In this document: piece after piece, positions 46,469-55,500 of the stretch
How positions within the stretch are numbered: the stretch's first letter is position 1
Layout of the letters: each line of letters starts with the position of its first letter
NCBI RefSeq assembly: GCF_014656135.1
Contig: NZ_BNBV01000014.1
Coordinates: forward strand, 62,001 to 126,000
Source: Streptomyces thermodiastaticus
Lineage (GTDB): Bacteria > Actinomycetota > Actinomycetes > Streptomycetales > Streptomycetaceae
Direction of reading: 5' to 3'
DNA: 64,000 bases
Translations under genes and position numbers: made by a program
Notes under the pieces: model-generated
Database searches by the model: none
What the model was told of the DNA's origin: nothing
The model's input: only the letters and a program-made list of their open reading frames with translations

Positions 46469-47452
46469 TCAGAAGCCGACGGCGACCAGCAGCCACTGCG
46501 GGTTGTCGTGCGACACGTAGGAGGACTGGTCCGCCACGTCGTCGTACGGGAAGCCGTAGGCGAGGCCGTTCAGGGCGTTGTCGTGCCAGAACTTGGCGTA
46601 GTAGTTCGCCGGCTCGGCCGAGTAGAACTGCGCGGGGTCGTGCTGCTGGTTCGCCGGCAGCGTCGCCACGTGCCGGTTCAGGGCCGCGCACCGCTCGGCG
46701 TCACCGGCCAGCGGGCCGGCGCAGCTGAAGATGTCGGCGGTCGACGCGTTCACGCCGGCGGACTGGGCGTAGGCCGTGAAGTAGTCGGCGTTGGCACCGC
46801 CGGGGCGGAAGCTCGGGTCGCTTGCCGGGGCGATGATCCGGTAGGGCGCCTGCGACTGGGCCAGCACCTTGAAGGGCTGCGGGACGGAGTCGATGAAGCG
46901 CTGGAAGGTGGTGGCGCGATCCTCGGTGAACAGCTGCCGGCTGTCACCCACCTCCACGTCGTAACCGTCCTTGGTGTGCAGACGCATCGCGAGCGGCAGG
47001 CCGTAGGCGTCCACCCGCGTGGTGTTCCCGTTGAAACGGTTGTCGCCGACGGTGAACTCGATGAAGTCGTAGTACGGGCCGTCGGGAGACCCGAGGTGGA
47101 AGTACATGCGGCCCGAGGAGTTCACCGGCATGTCGAGGTAGGGCTGCTCCGCGATGGAGTGCGTCTCCCCGTTGAACGTCCAGTACACCTGGTCGTCGGG
47201 GTACGCGCCGTTCGTGCGGTTGAGCACCTTCACCTGCAGGACGTTCTGCGCGGGCGGGATGTTCGAGGTGTCGCCCCAGAAATCGTCGGTGATCTTTCCG
47301 CCGCTCGGTGCCGGGCCGTCGGCCCGTGCGGGCGCCTGCGTCAGGGTGAAGAAGCAGGCGGCGAACAGCGCGAGCACCAGAGCAAGAGCTGTGCGGGTGC
47401 GGGCGGCGCCGGTCAGGTGTGCAGGCGCCGGCATGCGGGGGGAAGTCGGCAT
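46469..47452 (-). CDS. Secreted GH64 beta-1,3-glucanase
   Basis: 327 aa from ATG 47452 with GGAG 5 nt upstream. Signal peptide ALALVLALFAACFFTLTQAPARA. The GH64 domain fills the rest: VYWTFNGETHSIAEQPYLDM, then PVNSSGRMYFHLGSPDGPYY, NGNTTRVDAYGLPLAMRLH and IIAPASDPSFRPGGANADYF. GH64 enzymes cut beta-1,3-glucan, often releasing laminaripentaose, and attack fungal cell walls. The palindrome GAGAGCGCTCTC is 53 nt upstream of the start, in a region shared with the divergent chitin-related genes. A remnant of a duplicate of this gene's 5' end lies near 50.0 kb. Confidence 0.92.
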   Translation of the reverse strand: MPTSPRMPAPAHLTGAARTRTALALVLALFAACFFTLTQAPARADGPAPSGGKITDDFWGDTSNIPPAQNVLQVKVLNRTNGAYPDDQVYWTFNGETHSIAEQPYLDMPVNSSGRMYFHLGSPDGPYYDFIEFTVGDNRFNGNTTRVDAYGLPLAMRLHTKDGYDVEVGDSRQLFTEDRATTFQRFIDSVPQPFKVLAQSQAPYRIIAPASDPSFRPGGANADYFTAYAQSAGVNASTADIFSCAGPLAGDAERCAALNRHVATLPANQQHDPAQFYSAEPANYYAKFWHDNALNGLAYGFPYDDVADQSSYVSHDNPQWLLVAVGF

Positions 47453-47504
47453 GCGGTCTCCAGTACGAGAGGCCCGTGGGGGGACAGGGAAACCCGGGAA
47501 GTCG

Positions 47505-47516
47505 GAGAGCGCTCTC
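47505..47516. promoter_or_regulatory. LacI-type palindrome, GH64 / RICIN-DPBB intergenic region
   Basis: GAGAGCGCTCTC, related to CebR/CelR-type operators (GGGAGCGCTCCC). Repeated at 50142-50155 in the duplicated block. Confidence 0.6.
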
Positions 47517-47714
47517 AAGACGTTTGTACCGCCACCTCACGCATCCGTCAACAACTGAACACATACACAAGGGAGTTGCGTGCGCCCCGTCGCCCCCTTC
47601 CCGCCGCGAACGCGACATGCGGCACATGCTGTGCCGTTCCGGCGGTTCACGGCCGGTACATGTCTTCGACTCCTGCACGGGACGGAACGTCAGAAAGCTT
47701 TAATCTTCTACGAC

Positions 47715-47744
47715 TTGACGCTGTTTGGTCCAGACCTTTAGGTT
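47715..47744 (+). promoter_or_regulatory. Chitinase-type promoter with DasR/dre-like box
   Basis: TTGACG, 18-nt spacer, TAGGTT. Within the spacer is TGGTCCAGACCT (47726-47737), the 12-bp box described in Streptomyces chitinase promoters and related to DasR-responsive elements. Confidence 0.7.
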
Positions 47745-47860
47745 CCGGGTCGGCAGCGCAACCTCCCCCCAGCCGCGACGTGGTCGCCGTTGTCGCGTGG
47801 ACGCGCCGTCAGCTTCGTCAACAATCATTCCGACAACTGAAAGAGTGTGAACCTCCAGCC

Positions 47861-48703
47861 ATGGTCGGACACTCTCCGAACCGCTCGACCGTCGTGAAGA
47901 GCGGTCTGGCGGCGACCGTGCTCGCCCTGTCGGCGGCCCTGATGACCGCCGCTCCGGCTCAGGCCGCCACCGGCTCCATCACCGGCCTGGACGGCAAGTG
48001 CCTCGACGTGGCGGGCGCCAGCTCCGCCAACGGCACCCCCGTACAGATCTACGACTGCAACGGCACCAACGCCCAGCAGTGGACCGTCGGCTCCGACGGC
48101 ACCATCCGCGCCCTCGGCAAATGCCTCGACGTCGTCGACCGGTCCACCGCCGACGGCGCCAAGGTGCAACTGTGGGACTGCACCGGCGGCGCCAACCAGC
48201 AGTGGGTCGTCACCGCGGCCCACGACATCGTCAACCCGGCCGCCGACAAGTGCCTGGACGTCACCGACCGCAACAGCGCCAACGGCACCCGCGTCCAGAT
48301 CTGGACCTGCACCGGCGGCTCCAACCAGAAGTGGAACGCACCGGCCACCGGCGGCGGCACGGGCGGTGGCGGCGGCGACACGGACACCTGCTGGGCGACC
48401 CACTACGGGCCCGAGCCGGCCGGCGCCCTGACGGCCAGCGGCGAGCTGTTCGACAACAACGCCGACACCGCGGCCACGTCGCTCAGCCGCAACCCGCAGC
48501 TGCCGTTCGGGACGCAGGTGAAGGTGACCAACGTCGCCAACGGCCGCTCTCTGATCGTCCGGATCAACGACCGCGGCACGTTCGCCTACACGCCGCAGGA
48601 ACCCAAGTGCCTCGACCTGACCGACGGCGCCTTCAGCCGGCTCGGCGGCAGCCTCAACCCGGACGACGGCCACATCGTCGTCACCGAGCAGGTGCTCGGC
48701 TGA
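47861..48703 (+). CDS. Secreted RICIN lectin plus RlpA-like DPBB protein
   Basis: 280 aa. A signal peptide ends ALMTAAPAQA. A ricin B-type lectin domain (about 38-160) has three QxW-type repeats (AQQWTVG, NQQWVV, NQKWNA). After a Gly-rich linker, a double-psi beta-barrel of the RlpA/expansin type follows (CWATHYGPEPAGALTASGEL, FGTQVKVTNVANGRSLIVRI then NDRGTF). Such proteins bind polysaccharide and loosen cell-wall material without necessarily being enzymes. The RICIN-coding DNA (47945-48360) is identical to that in the following chitinase gene. A decayed copy is at 50.5 kb. The Shine-Dalgarno is weak. Confidence 0.88.
   Translation: MVGHSPNRSTVVKSGLAATVLALSAALMTAAPAQAATGSITGLDGKCLDVAGASSANGTPVQIYDCNGTNAQQWTVGSDGTIRALGKCLDVVDRSTADGAKVQLWDCTGGANQQWVVTAAHDIVNPAADKCLDVTDRNSANGTRVQIWTCTGGSNQKWNAPATGGGTGGGGGDTDTCWATHYGPEPAGALTASGELFDNNADTAATSLSRNPQLPFGTQVKVTNVANGRSLIVRINDRGTFAYTPQEPKCLDLTDGAFSRLGGSLNPDDGHIVVTEQVLG
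47945..48360 (+). repeat. 416-bp repeat, copy 1 (RICIN domain)
   Basis: By direct reading this is identical to 48862-49277 (offset 917). It covers the end of the signal peptide and the whole lectin domain. Confidence 0.85.
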
Positions 48704-48762
48704 CGTCCGCACCGGGCCGGTGATCCCAGCCGGCCTTCCCTCCCTTCGTTCAAGGAGACATC

Positions 48763-49908
48763 TTGTCCGTTTCCGCCCCCCGCAGGGGACTGTTCAGACG
48801 CCTCGGCCTGCGCCGGGCCACGTTCGGCGCCGCGGCCGCCGGCCTCCTCGCCGCCCTGTTCACCGCCGCTCCGGCTCAGGCCGCCACCGGCTCCATCACC
48901 GGCCTGGACGGCAAGTGCCTCGACGTGGCGGGCGCCAGCTCCGCCAACGGCACCCCCGTACAGATCTACGACTGCAACGGCACCAACGCCCAGCAGTGGA
49001 CCGTCGGCTCCGACGGCACCATCCGCGCCCTCGGCAAATGCCTCGACGTCGTCGACCGGTCCACCGCCGACGGCGCCAAGGTGCAACTGTGGGACTGCAC
49101 CGGCGGCGCCAACCAGCAGTGGGTCGTCACCGCGGCCCACGACATCGTCAACCCGGCCGCCGACAAGTGCCTGGACGTCACCGACCGCAACAGCGCCAAC
49201 GGCACCCGCGTCCAGATCTGGACCTGCACCGGCGGCTCCAACCAGAAGTGGAACGCACCGGCCACCGGCGGCGGCACCACCGTGCCGTCGGGCTTCGTGG
49301 TCTCCGAGGCCCAGTTCAACCAGATGTTCCCGAACCGGAACCCGTTCTACACCTACCAGGGTCTGGTCCAGGCGCTCAGCGCGTACCCGGGCTTCGCCAA
49401 CACCGGCGACGACACGACGAAGAAGCAGGAAGCCGCCGCCTTCCTGGCCAACGTCAGCCACGAGACCGGCGGCCTGGTGTACGTGGTCGAGCAGAACACC
49501 GCCAACTACCCGACGTACTGCGACTGGAGCCAGCCCTACGGCTGCCCGGCCGGTCAGGCCGCCTACTACGGCCGCGGCCCCATCCAGCTGAGCTGGAACT
49601 TCAACTACAAGGCCGCGGGTGACGCGATCGGCGTGGACCTGCTGAACAACCCCTGGCTGGTCGAGAACGACCCGGCGATCGCCTGGAAGACCGGCCTGTG
49701 GTACTGGAACACCCAGTCCGGCCCCGGCACCATGACCCCGCACAACGCCATGGTCAACCACGCCGGCTTCGGCCAGACCATCCGCTCCATCAACGGCTCC
49801 CTGGAGTGCGACGGCCGGAACCCCGCGCAGGTGCAGAGCCGCGTCGACGCCTACCAGCGCTTCACCTCCATCCTCGGAGTGAGCCCGGGCAACAACCTGT
49901 ACTGCTGA
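48763..49908 (+). CDS. Secreted RICIN-GH19 chitinase
   Basis: 381 aa from TTG 48763, AAGGAG 7 nt upstream. Basic signal peptide ending FTAAPAQA, a RICIN lectin domain (about 40-165), a short GGGTT linker and a GH19 catalytic domain. The catalytic Glu is in FLANVSHETGGLVYVVEQNT; GCPAGQAAYYGRGPIQLSWN and CDGRNPAQVQSRVDAYQRF are further GH19 signatures. It hydrolyses chitin with inversion and is typically antifungal. Second gene of the RICIN-DPBB/chitinase unit, about 60 nt after it. Its catalytic-domain DNA is repeated almost perfectly in the next chitinase gene. Confidence 0.94.
   Translation: MSVSAPRRGLFRRLGLRRATFGAAAAGLLAALFTAAPAQAATGSITGLDGKCLDVAGASSANGTPVQIYDCNGTNAQQWTVGSDGTIRALGKCLDVVDRSTADGAKVQLWDCTGGANQQWVVTAAHDIVNPAADKCLDVTDRNSANGTRVQIWTCTGGSNQKWNAPATGGGTTVPSGFVVSEAQFNQMFPNRNPFYTYQGLVQALSAYPGFANTGDDTTKKQEAAAFLANVSHETGGLVYVVEQNTANYPTYCDWSQPYGCPAGQAAYYGRGPIQLSWNFNYKAAGDAIGVDLLNNPWLVENDPAIAWKTGLWYWNTQSGPGTMTPHNAMVNHAGFGQTIRSINGSLECDGRNPAQVQSRVDAYQRFTSILGVSPGNNLYC
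48862..49277 (+). repeat. 416-bp repeat, copy 2 (RICIN domain)
   Basis: Second copy of 47945-48360. Confidence 0.85.
49294..49908 (+). repeat. 615-bp repeat, copy 1 (GH19 domain)
   Basis: Matches 50995-51609 (offset 1701) with only two differences that I can see, both silent. Confidence 0.88.
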
Positions 49909-49932
49909 TCCGCTCCTGAGCAGCGACACCAT

Positions 49933-49965
49933 GTGTGCCCACGGCAGGAAACGCCGTGGGCACAC
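49933..49965 (+). terminator. Terminator after the RICIN-GH19 chitinase gene
   Basis: A perfect 13-bp stem (GTGTGCCCACGGC with its complement) and a 7-nt loop. Confidence 0.8.
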
Positions 49966-49994
49966 GTGCTGTTTCCACCGCCGGCGCCGGGGAC

Positions 49995-50090
49995 GCGCGA
50001 TCAGGCCGTGTTCCCTCACGCGGACAGCCGCCCTGGTGCGAGCGGCGCCGGACAAGGATTCCGGCGCCGGCCTGTGGGGGAGGTCGGCAT
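49995..50090 (-). pseudogene. Remnant of a duplicated GH64 5' end
   Basis: On the minus strand from ATG 50090 the sequence reads MPTSPTG, and in the adjacent frame SGAARTRAAV, matching the MPTSPR and TGAARTRTAL start of the GH64 precursor. The rest of the gene is absent. It marks the left end of the duplicated block. Confidence 0.6.
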
Positions 50091-50141
50091 GGGGTCTCCA
50101 GTACCGGAAGGGCCTGTGGGGGGACAGGGGACGCACACGGC

Positions 50142-50155
50142 TGAGAGCGCTCTCA
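50142..50155. promoter_or_regulatory. Duplicated LacI-type palindrome
   Basis: TGAGAGCGCTCTCA, a perfect 14-bp palindrome in the same relative position as 47505-47516. Confidence 0.6.
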
Positions 50156-50354
50156 CGATGAGTTGTACCGCCACCGCTCGCACCCGTCAACGCCTGAACG
50201 CGGACGGAGATCTCCCCTCATCGCTCGTCACCCACCCGCCCGCCATAAACGTGATGCAGCGCACATGTGTGCCGCTTCCGGTGGTCCACGGCCGGCACGC
50301 CCTTCTCCTCGACTGCACCGGACACGACGTCAAAAACCTTGCTGAATTCAACAC

Positions 50355-50383
50355 TTGACGCCAGTGGTGCAGACCTTTAGGTT
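50355..50383 (+). promoter_or_regulatory. Duplicated chitinase-type promoter
   Basis: TTGACG, 17-nt spacer, TAGGTT, with the degenerate box TGGTGCAGACCT at 50365-50376. It now precedes the pseudogene and the second chitinase. Confidence 0.6.
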
Positions 50384-50492
50384 CCAGAGCGACAGCGCTA
50401 CCTGCCTCAGATGCGGCTGTGTCGCCGTCGCCCGGTGGGCGCGCCGTCGTCTTTGCCCCCCACCCCCCATTGAAAGAGTGTGAACCCCCACC

Positions 50493-50740
50493 ATGGCAGG
50501 ACACTCTTCGACCCGTTCGGCCACCGTGACGAGTGGTTTAGCAGCGACCGTGCTCACCGTGCCCACGGGCCTGACGACCGCCTCCCCCGTTCAGGCCGCC
50601 GTCGGCACCATCACCTGCTTCGCCGACGAGTGCCCCGACATCGCGGGGGCCGCCTCGGCCCACGGCATCTCCGTGTAGTCCAGGACTGCCTCGATCCGGA
50701 CGACGGCCACATCGTCGTCACCGAGCAGCTGCTCGGCTGA
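50493..50740 (+). pseudogene. Decayed copy of the RICIN-DPBB gene
   Basis: It begins MAGHSSTRSATVTSGLAATV, parallel to MVGHSPNRSTVVKSGLAATV of the intact gene, runs into the start of the lectin domain (CFADECPDIAGAASAHG) and stops at 50678. In another frame the last residues PDDGHIVVTEQLLG match the end of the DPBB domain. Nearly the whole lectin and DPBB are deleted. Confidence 0.82.
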
Positions 50741-50799
50741 CGTGCGCATCAGGCCGGTGATGCCATCCGGCCTGCTCTTCCTCTCTTCAAGGAGCGATC

Positions 50800-51609
50800 T
50801 TGACTGCTTCCACCACCCGTCAGGGACTCTCGGCCCGACGCCTCGGCCTGCGCCGGGCGACGCTCGGCGTCGCGACGGCCGGTCTTGTCGCCGCCATGTT
50901 CACGGTCGGGCCGGCCCAGGCCGCGACCGGCCCCGTCGCCGGCAGCACCCACGTGAGCGCGTCGGCCGCCGGCAGCGACGCGATCCAGGCGAACTTCGTG
51001 GTCTCCGAGGCCCAGTTCAACCAGATGTTCCCGAACCGGAACCCGTTCTACACCTACCAGGGTCTGGTCCAGGCGCTCAGCGCGTACCCGGGCTTCGCCA
51101 ACACCGGCGACGACACGACGAAGAAGCAGGAGGCCGCCGCCTTCCTGGCCAACGTCAGCCACGAGACCGGCGGCCTGGTGTACGTGGTCGAGCAGAACAC
51201 CGCCAACTACCCGACGTACTGCGACTGGAGCCAGCCCTACGGCTGCCCCGCCGGTCAGGCCGCCTACTACGGCCGCGGCCCCATCCAGCTGAGCTGGAAC
51301 TTCAACTACAAGGCCGCGGGTGACGCGATCGGCGTGGACCTGCTGAACAACCCCTGGCTGGTCGAGAACGACCCGGCGATCGCCTGGAAGACCGGCCTGT
51401 GGTACTGGAACACCCAGTCCGGCCCCGGCACCATGACCCCGCACAACGCCATGGTCAACCACGCCGGCTTCGGCCAGACCATCCGCTCCATCAACGGCTC
51501 CCTGGAGTGCGACGGCCGGAACCCCGCGCAGGTGCAGAGCCGCGTCGACGCCTACCAGCGCTTCACCTCCATCCTCGGAGTGAGCCCGGGCAACAACCTG
51601 TACTGCTGA
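50800..51609 (+). CDS. Secreted GH19 chitinase without lectin domain
   Basis: 269 aa from TTG 50800, AAGGAG about 6 nt upstream. The signal peptide (ATLGVATAGLVAAMFTVGPAQA) is diverged from its neighbour's, and a short linker (THVSASAAGSDAIQ) replaces the RICIN domain. The GH19 domain is identical in protein sequence to that of the 48.8 kb chitinase, including SHETGG. Differences between the two genes are thus confined to secretion signal and substrate-binding module. It is downstream of the decayed RICIN-DPBB gene and probably uses that gene's promoter. Confidence 0.94.
   Translation: MTASTTRQGLSARRLGLRRATLGVATAGLVAAMFTVGPAQAATGPVAGSTHVSASAAGSDAIQANFVVSEAQFNQMFPNRNPFYTYQGLVQALSAYPGFANTGDDTTKKQEAAAFLANVSHETGGLVYVVEQNTANYPTYCDWSQPYGCPAGQAAYYGRGPIQLSWNFNYKAAGDAIGVDLLNNPWLVENDPAIAWKTGLWYWNTQSGPGTMTPHNAMVNHAGFGQTIRSINGSLECDGRNPAQVQSRVDAYQRFTSILGVSPGNNLYC
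50995..51609 (+). repeat. 615-bp repeat, copy 2 (GH19 domain)
   Basis: Second copy of 49294-49908. Confidence 0.88.
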
Positions 51610-51631
51610 GGCTCACGCGGCCACACGTATG

Positions 51632-51669
51632 ACGTGTGCCCACGGCGGGAGGACGCCGTGGGCACACGT
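51632..51669. terminator. Terminator after the second chitinase gene
   Basis: A perfect 15-bp stem (ACGTGTGCCCACGGC with its complement) and an 8-nt loop; a duplicate of the 49933-49965 hairpin. Confidence 0.8.
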
Positions 51670-51888
51670 GCTGTCTCGTGGTCCACGGCAGCGCACTTGT
51701 CACTGCGGACCGCGGGACGGCGGTACACACACCGCACGACGCCCCGGACGAGCCCGCAATCCGGCGGCGGCCGCACACCGGCGGATACCCTGAGGCACCG
51801 TCCGCACCGGCGCCATGAGCGCAACGCGCCCGCATCCGCAGGCGGCCCGGCATCCGCTCACGGCGCCGGACGGAGAAGGAGGTGTGGC

Positions 51889-52371
51889 GTGAGTTCCCCA
51901 GGTCTTTCTCCAGGTGTGCACCTGCGCGAGGTCACGGGCGACAACCGGGACGCCGTGCGCGCCCTCCGTGTCCGGCGCGACCAGCGGCAGTTCGTCGCAT
52001 CCGTGTCCGAGTCGCTCGAGGACGCCGCGCAGCAGCCACAGGCCCGTCCCTGGTACCGCGCCGTGTATCGGGGCGAGGAACCGGTCGGCTTCGTGATGCT
52101 GATATGGCGGCCTTCGGACGGCCCGTTCCGGGACCGGCACTTCCTGTGGCGCTTTCTGATCGACCGGCGGTACCAGAGACGCGGCATCGGGCGGCAGGCC
52201 CTCACGCAGGTCGCCGGCCTGGTGATGGCGGACGGCGCGTCCGAGCTGCTGACCAGTTACGAGCCCGGGGACGGCGAGCCGTTGCCTTTCTACCGTGCGC
52301 TCGGGTTCGAGGCCACCGGGCAGGTCTGGGACGGGGAGATCGTGCTGCGGCTGGCCCTTCCCGCTCGGTGA
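51889..52371 (+). CDS. GNAT family N-acetyltransferase
   Basis: 160 aa from GTG 51889 with AAGGAGG 6 nt upstream. HLREVTGDNRDAVRALRVRRDQRQFV begins the domain; the acetyl-CoA pyrophosphate loop is RRYQRRGIGRQALTQV (Q/R-x-x-G-x-G/A); PFYRALGFEATGQVWDGEIVLRLAL ends it. It resembles spermidine/spermine- or amine-acetylating GNATs, but the substrate is not determined. Confidence 0.92.
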   Translation: MSSPGLSPGVHLREVTGDNRDAVRALRVRRDQRQFVASVSESLEDAAQQPQARPWYRAVYRGEEPVGFVMLIWRPSDGPFRDRHFLWRFLIDRRYQRRGIGRQALTQVAGLVMADGASELLTSYEPGDGEPLPFYRALGFEATGQVWDGEIVLRLALPAR

Positions 52372-52577
52372 GTGTCCCGGCACCGCCGAGGCACCGCACC
52401 CGGCCCCTCTCCCCCGGCGGCTCGCCGGACGCGTCCGCGCCGCACCCTGACCGGCCGGTGCGAGGTGTGGGGTCGTACGGCACCGTCACCCCCTCGGCCC
52501 CCCGGCACGGCAGCGGCCGCCCGCGCACCAGGCGCTCGACACGCCGGTGCGCGGACGGCCGCACGAGGTGTGCCCGC

Positions 52578-55500
52578 CTACCGCCAGGTGACGGTGACCG
52601 GCCCGTGCACGGTGTGCCGGGGCAGGCTGATCGTGAGGGTTCCGGTCGCACGGTCCCAGTGCCAGTCGGCGCGGGTGAGGCGGACGCCGGTGGCGGACAC
52701 CTCGGCCGGCGCATGGTCCGTGCCCAGCAGGGACAGCGTCCACCGGCGGTCCTTCACCTGGCCGGGGAAGGAGCCGTGCGCCGCGTCGATGGTCACCGTG
52801 TGGCGGGAGCCGTCGCGGGTGTGGCGGACGGTCGTCGTGGCGCTGTGCCCCGGGCCCGTGCCGGTGCCGTCGTCCTCGTAGAGCCGGTACGAGCCGGACG
52901 CCCCGGTGGCCACGGTCAGGGTGACGTCGGTCAGCGGTGCCTTGCCGTGGGCCGCGACGTCATGGGTGCGCGTGGGCAGGATCCCGCCGTCCTTGACGAA
53001 CACGGGCATGGTGTCCAGGCCGGTGGTGACCTCCTGGGTGGTGCCGCCCTGGTAGGTCCTGCCGGTGAACCAGTCGGTCCACCGGCCGGGCGGGAACCAC
53101 ACCGTGGTGGTCGCGGTCGTCCCCGGTGTGGTGACCGGGGCGACCAGGACGTCGGGCCCGTACAGGTACTCGCTGCCGGCGGTGGCGTACGCCTGGTCCT
53201 CCTCCGGGTACTCCAGGTAGGTCGCACGGACGATCGGCACACCGGTGCGGTGCGCCTCCTCGGCCAGGGCGTAGGTGTAGGGCACCAGGCTCTCGCGGAG
53301 GTTGAGGAACCGGTCGGCGGAGGCGCGGGCCTCGGTGCCGTACTGCCAGGGCAGCCGGTCGCTGTGGTTGCTGTGCAGGCGGTCGATCGGCTGGAAGGTG
53401 CCGAACTGCACCCAGCGGGCGTACAGGTCGTCGGGCAGCTTGTACGTGGTGCGGGTCTTCCCGCCGTCGGTCCAGGTCTCCGAACCGGGCAGTCCCGTCG
53501 TGTCGTTGTGGCCGCCGATGTCGTGCGTGATGGCGGCCATCCCGGTCGCCGCGGACTCACCCGGTGTGTAGCCGACCTCCAGCCTCAGGGTGCCCCAGGT
53601 GGAGGAGGTGTCGCCGGTGAAGTGCACGGTGGTGCGTTTGTCCGCCCACGGCCCGGTCGGCACCGCCTGCTGGCCGCTGTACCCGCCCGCCTGGAGCGAG
53701 CCGTAGGCGCGCGAGAGGACGAAGCCGCGGCCGAGGCGCTCGCCGGTCATGGTGGCGTACTGCTGGTTGATCCACGCGTCCGGCGTCACGCCGCGCAGGG
53801 ACGACTGCGAGGAGTCGCAGCACCAGTCCAGCCACCAGAAGTCGTTGCCCTGGTCGTCCATGGTCCGGTGCAGGTCCAGGTAGGCCTTGAGCTGGTCGGG
53901 ATCGCCGAAGTCGAAGGTGTAGCAGTTGTCCTCCACCGAGGCACCGGACGCGCACCCGCCCTTGGTCAGTTTCCCCTTGGCCGTGGCCTGTGCCCGGGGG
54001 AACTGGGGGTCGGAGGCGAGGATGCTCGGGTGCACGTTGAGCGTGTTGTGCAGTCCCTGGGCGGCCGACCAGTCGAAGAACCCCTTGGGGTCCGGGAACC
54101 GGTCGCGGTCGATCTCCCAGCCGCTCCATTTGTTGACGGCCTTGTAGTCCGTGTCGGTCACCAGCACGTCCAGCGGGACGCCTTCGGAACGGAAGGCCGG
54201 GAGGATGGTGTTCTGGTAGTCGGCCGCGGTGCGGTCGATGTACTCCGAGTACCACACGCCGTACGCCCAGGGCGGCAGCAGCGCCGGGGGCCCGGTCAGG
54301 GCCGCCAGGTCGGCGAGTGCCTGTTTGTAGTCGTGTCCGTAGGCGAAGACATAGCCGTCCTGGTAGGGCTCGCCACCGTGCGCGGGGCGCGGTGTCACCT
54401 GCCGCGTCGCGGGGTCGTAGAGCGCGGACGGGGTGTCGTCCAGCAGGTACCAGCCGTCCTTGTGCAGCAGGCCGGGGGTGGTCACCGGGGCGGGCCCGGT
54501 GCCGGTGACGCCGTCCAGGCCGCGGCGGTAGCCGCCGAGCGCCAGGTGCGGCTGCGGGGCCGGGGATCCGGCGGAGGTGACGGACACCGTGTCCAGGTTG
54601 ATGTGGCAGCTCGTCTCCTCGGGGCAGCCGAGGGTGACGTCGTTCTCCCCCGCGGTCAGCGTCACCGGCACGGAGGCGGTCCGCCAGTCGTCCCAGTTCT
54701 CGGTCGCCGGCAGGGTGAGGGTTCCGGTGGCGGCACCGGTGGACACCGAGGCGGTGCGGGTCTGGTGCAGGCCGTCGCCCCCGGTGCCGTTGGCGTAGCG
54801 CACCCGCAGGGTGTAGACGCCGTCGGCCGGGACCCCGACCAGGTGGGTGGTCACGCTCGATCCCCGGTTCAGCTCGGCGACGAAGCCGTCGCCCGCGTAG
54901 CCGGTGTGGTCGGTGGCGCTGGTCGCGGTGCCGGTGATCCGTCCGTCCTCCGCCTCGCAGCTCGTGCCGAGCAGGCAGCCGGTGATCGCGGTGGTGGCCG
55001 CCGACGGATACGGATCACCGGGGTGCACCAGCGCGAGGCTGTCGACGTTGACGTTGCCGGTGTCCGAGGCGGTGCGGGTCAGCGTGAGCGTGTGGTGGCC
55101 CGCGCCGAGCCGGACGTGTGCGGTGGCGAGTTTCCAGGTGTCCCAGTTTCCCGTGGCCGGCAGGGTCAGCGTCGTGGGTGCCGCGCCGTCGACCGTCAGG
55201 GTCAGGGTCCGGGTCTCGTTCTTGCCGTCCCCGCCGAGGGCGTTGGCGTATCGCACGGCGACGTCGTAGGCGCCGGCGTCCGTGACATCGATGTCAGCGG
55301 ACACGGAGCTGCCGGTGCCCGTGAAGCCGGCGGCGAATCCGCTGCCGGTGTGTCCGGTGTGATCGGCGGCCGCGGACACGCCGTCGAGCCGGAGCTTCTC
55401 CGCCTCGCACAGGGCGCCGGGCGAGCAGACCAGCCGGTGCCAGGGCGCCGCGGTGACGGGGGCGTCGCCCGCGGTGAGCCGCACCGAGAGGTTGTGGGCG

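Noticed and set aside
47440-51670. Insertion-sequence-mediated origin of the chitinase duplication
   Set aside because: I found no transposase, terminal inverted repeats or target-site duplication at the block ends.
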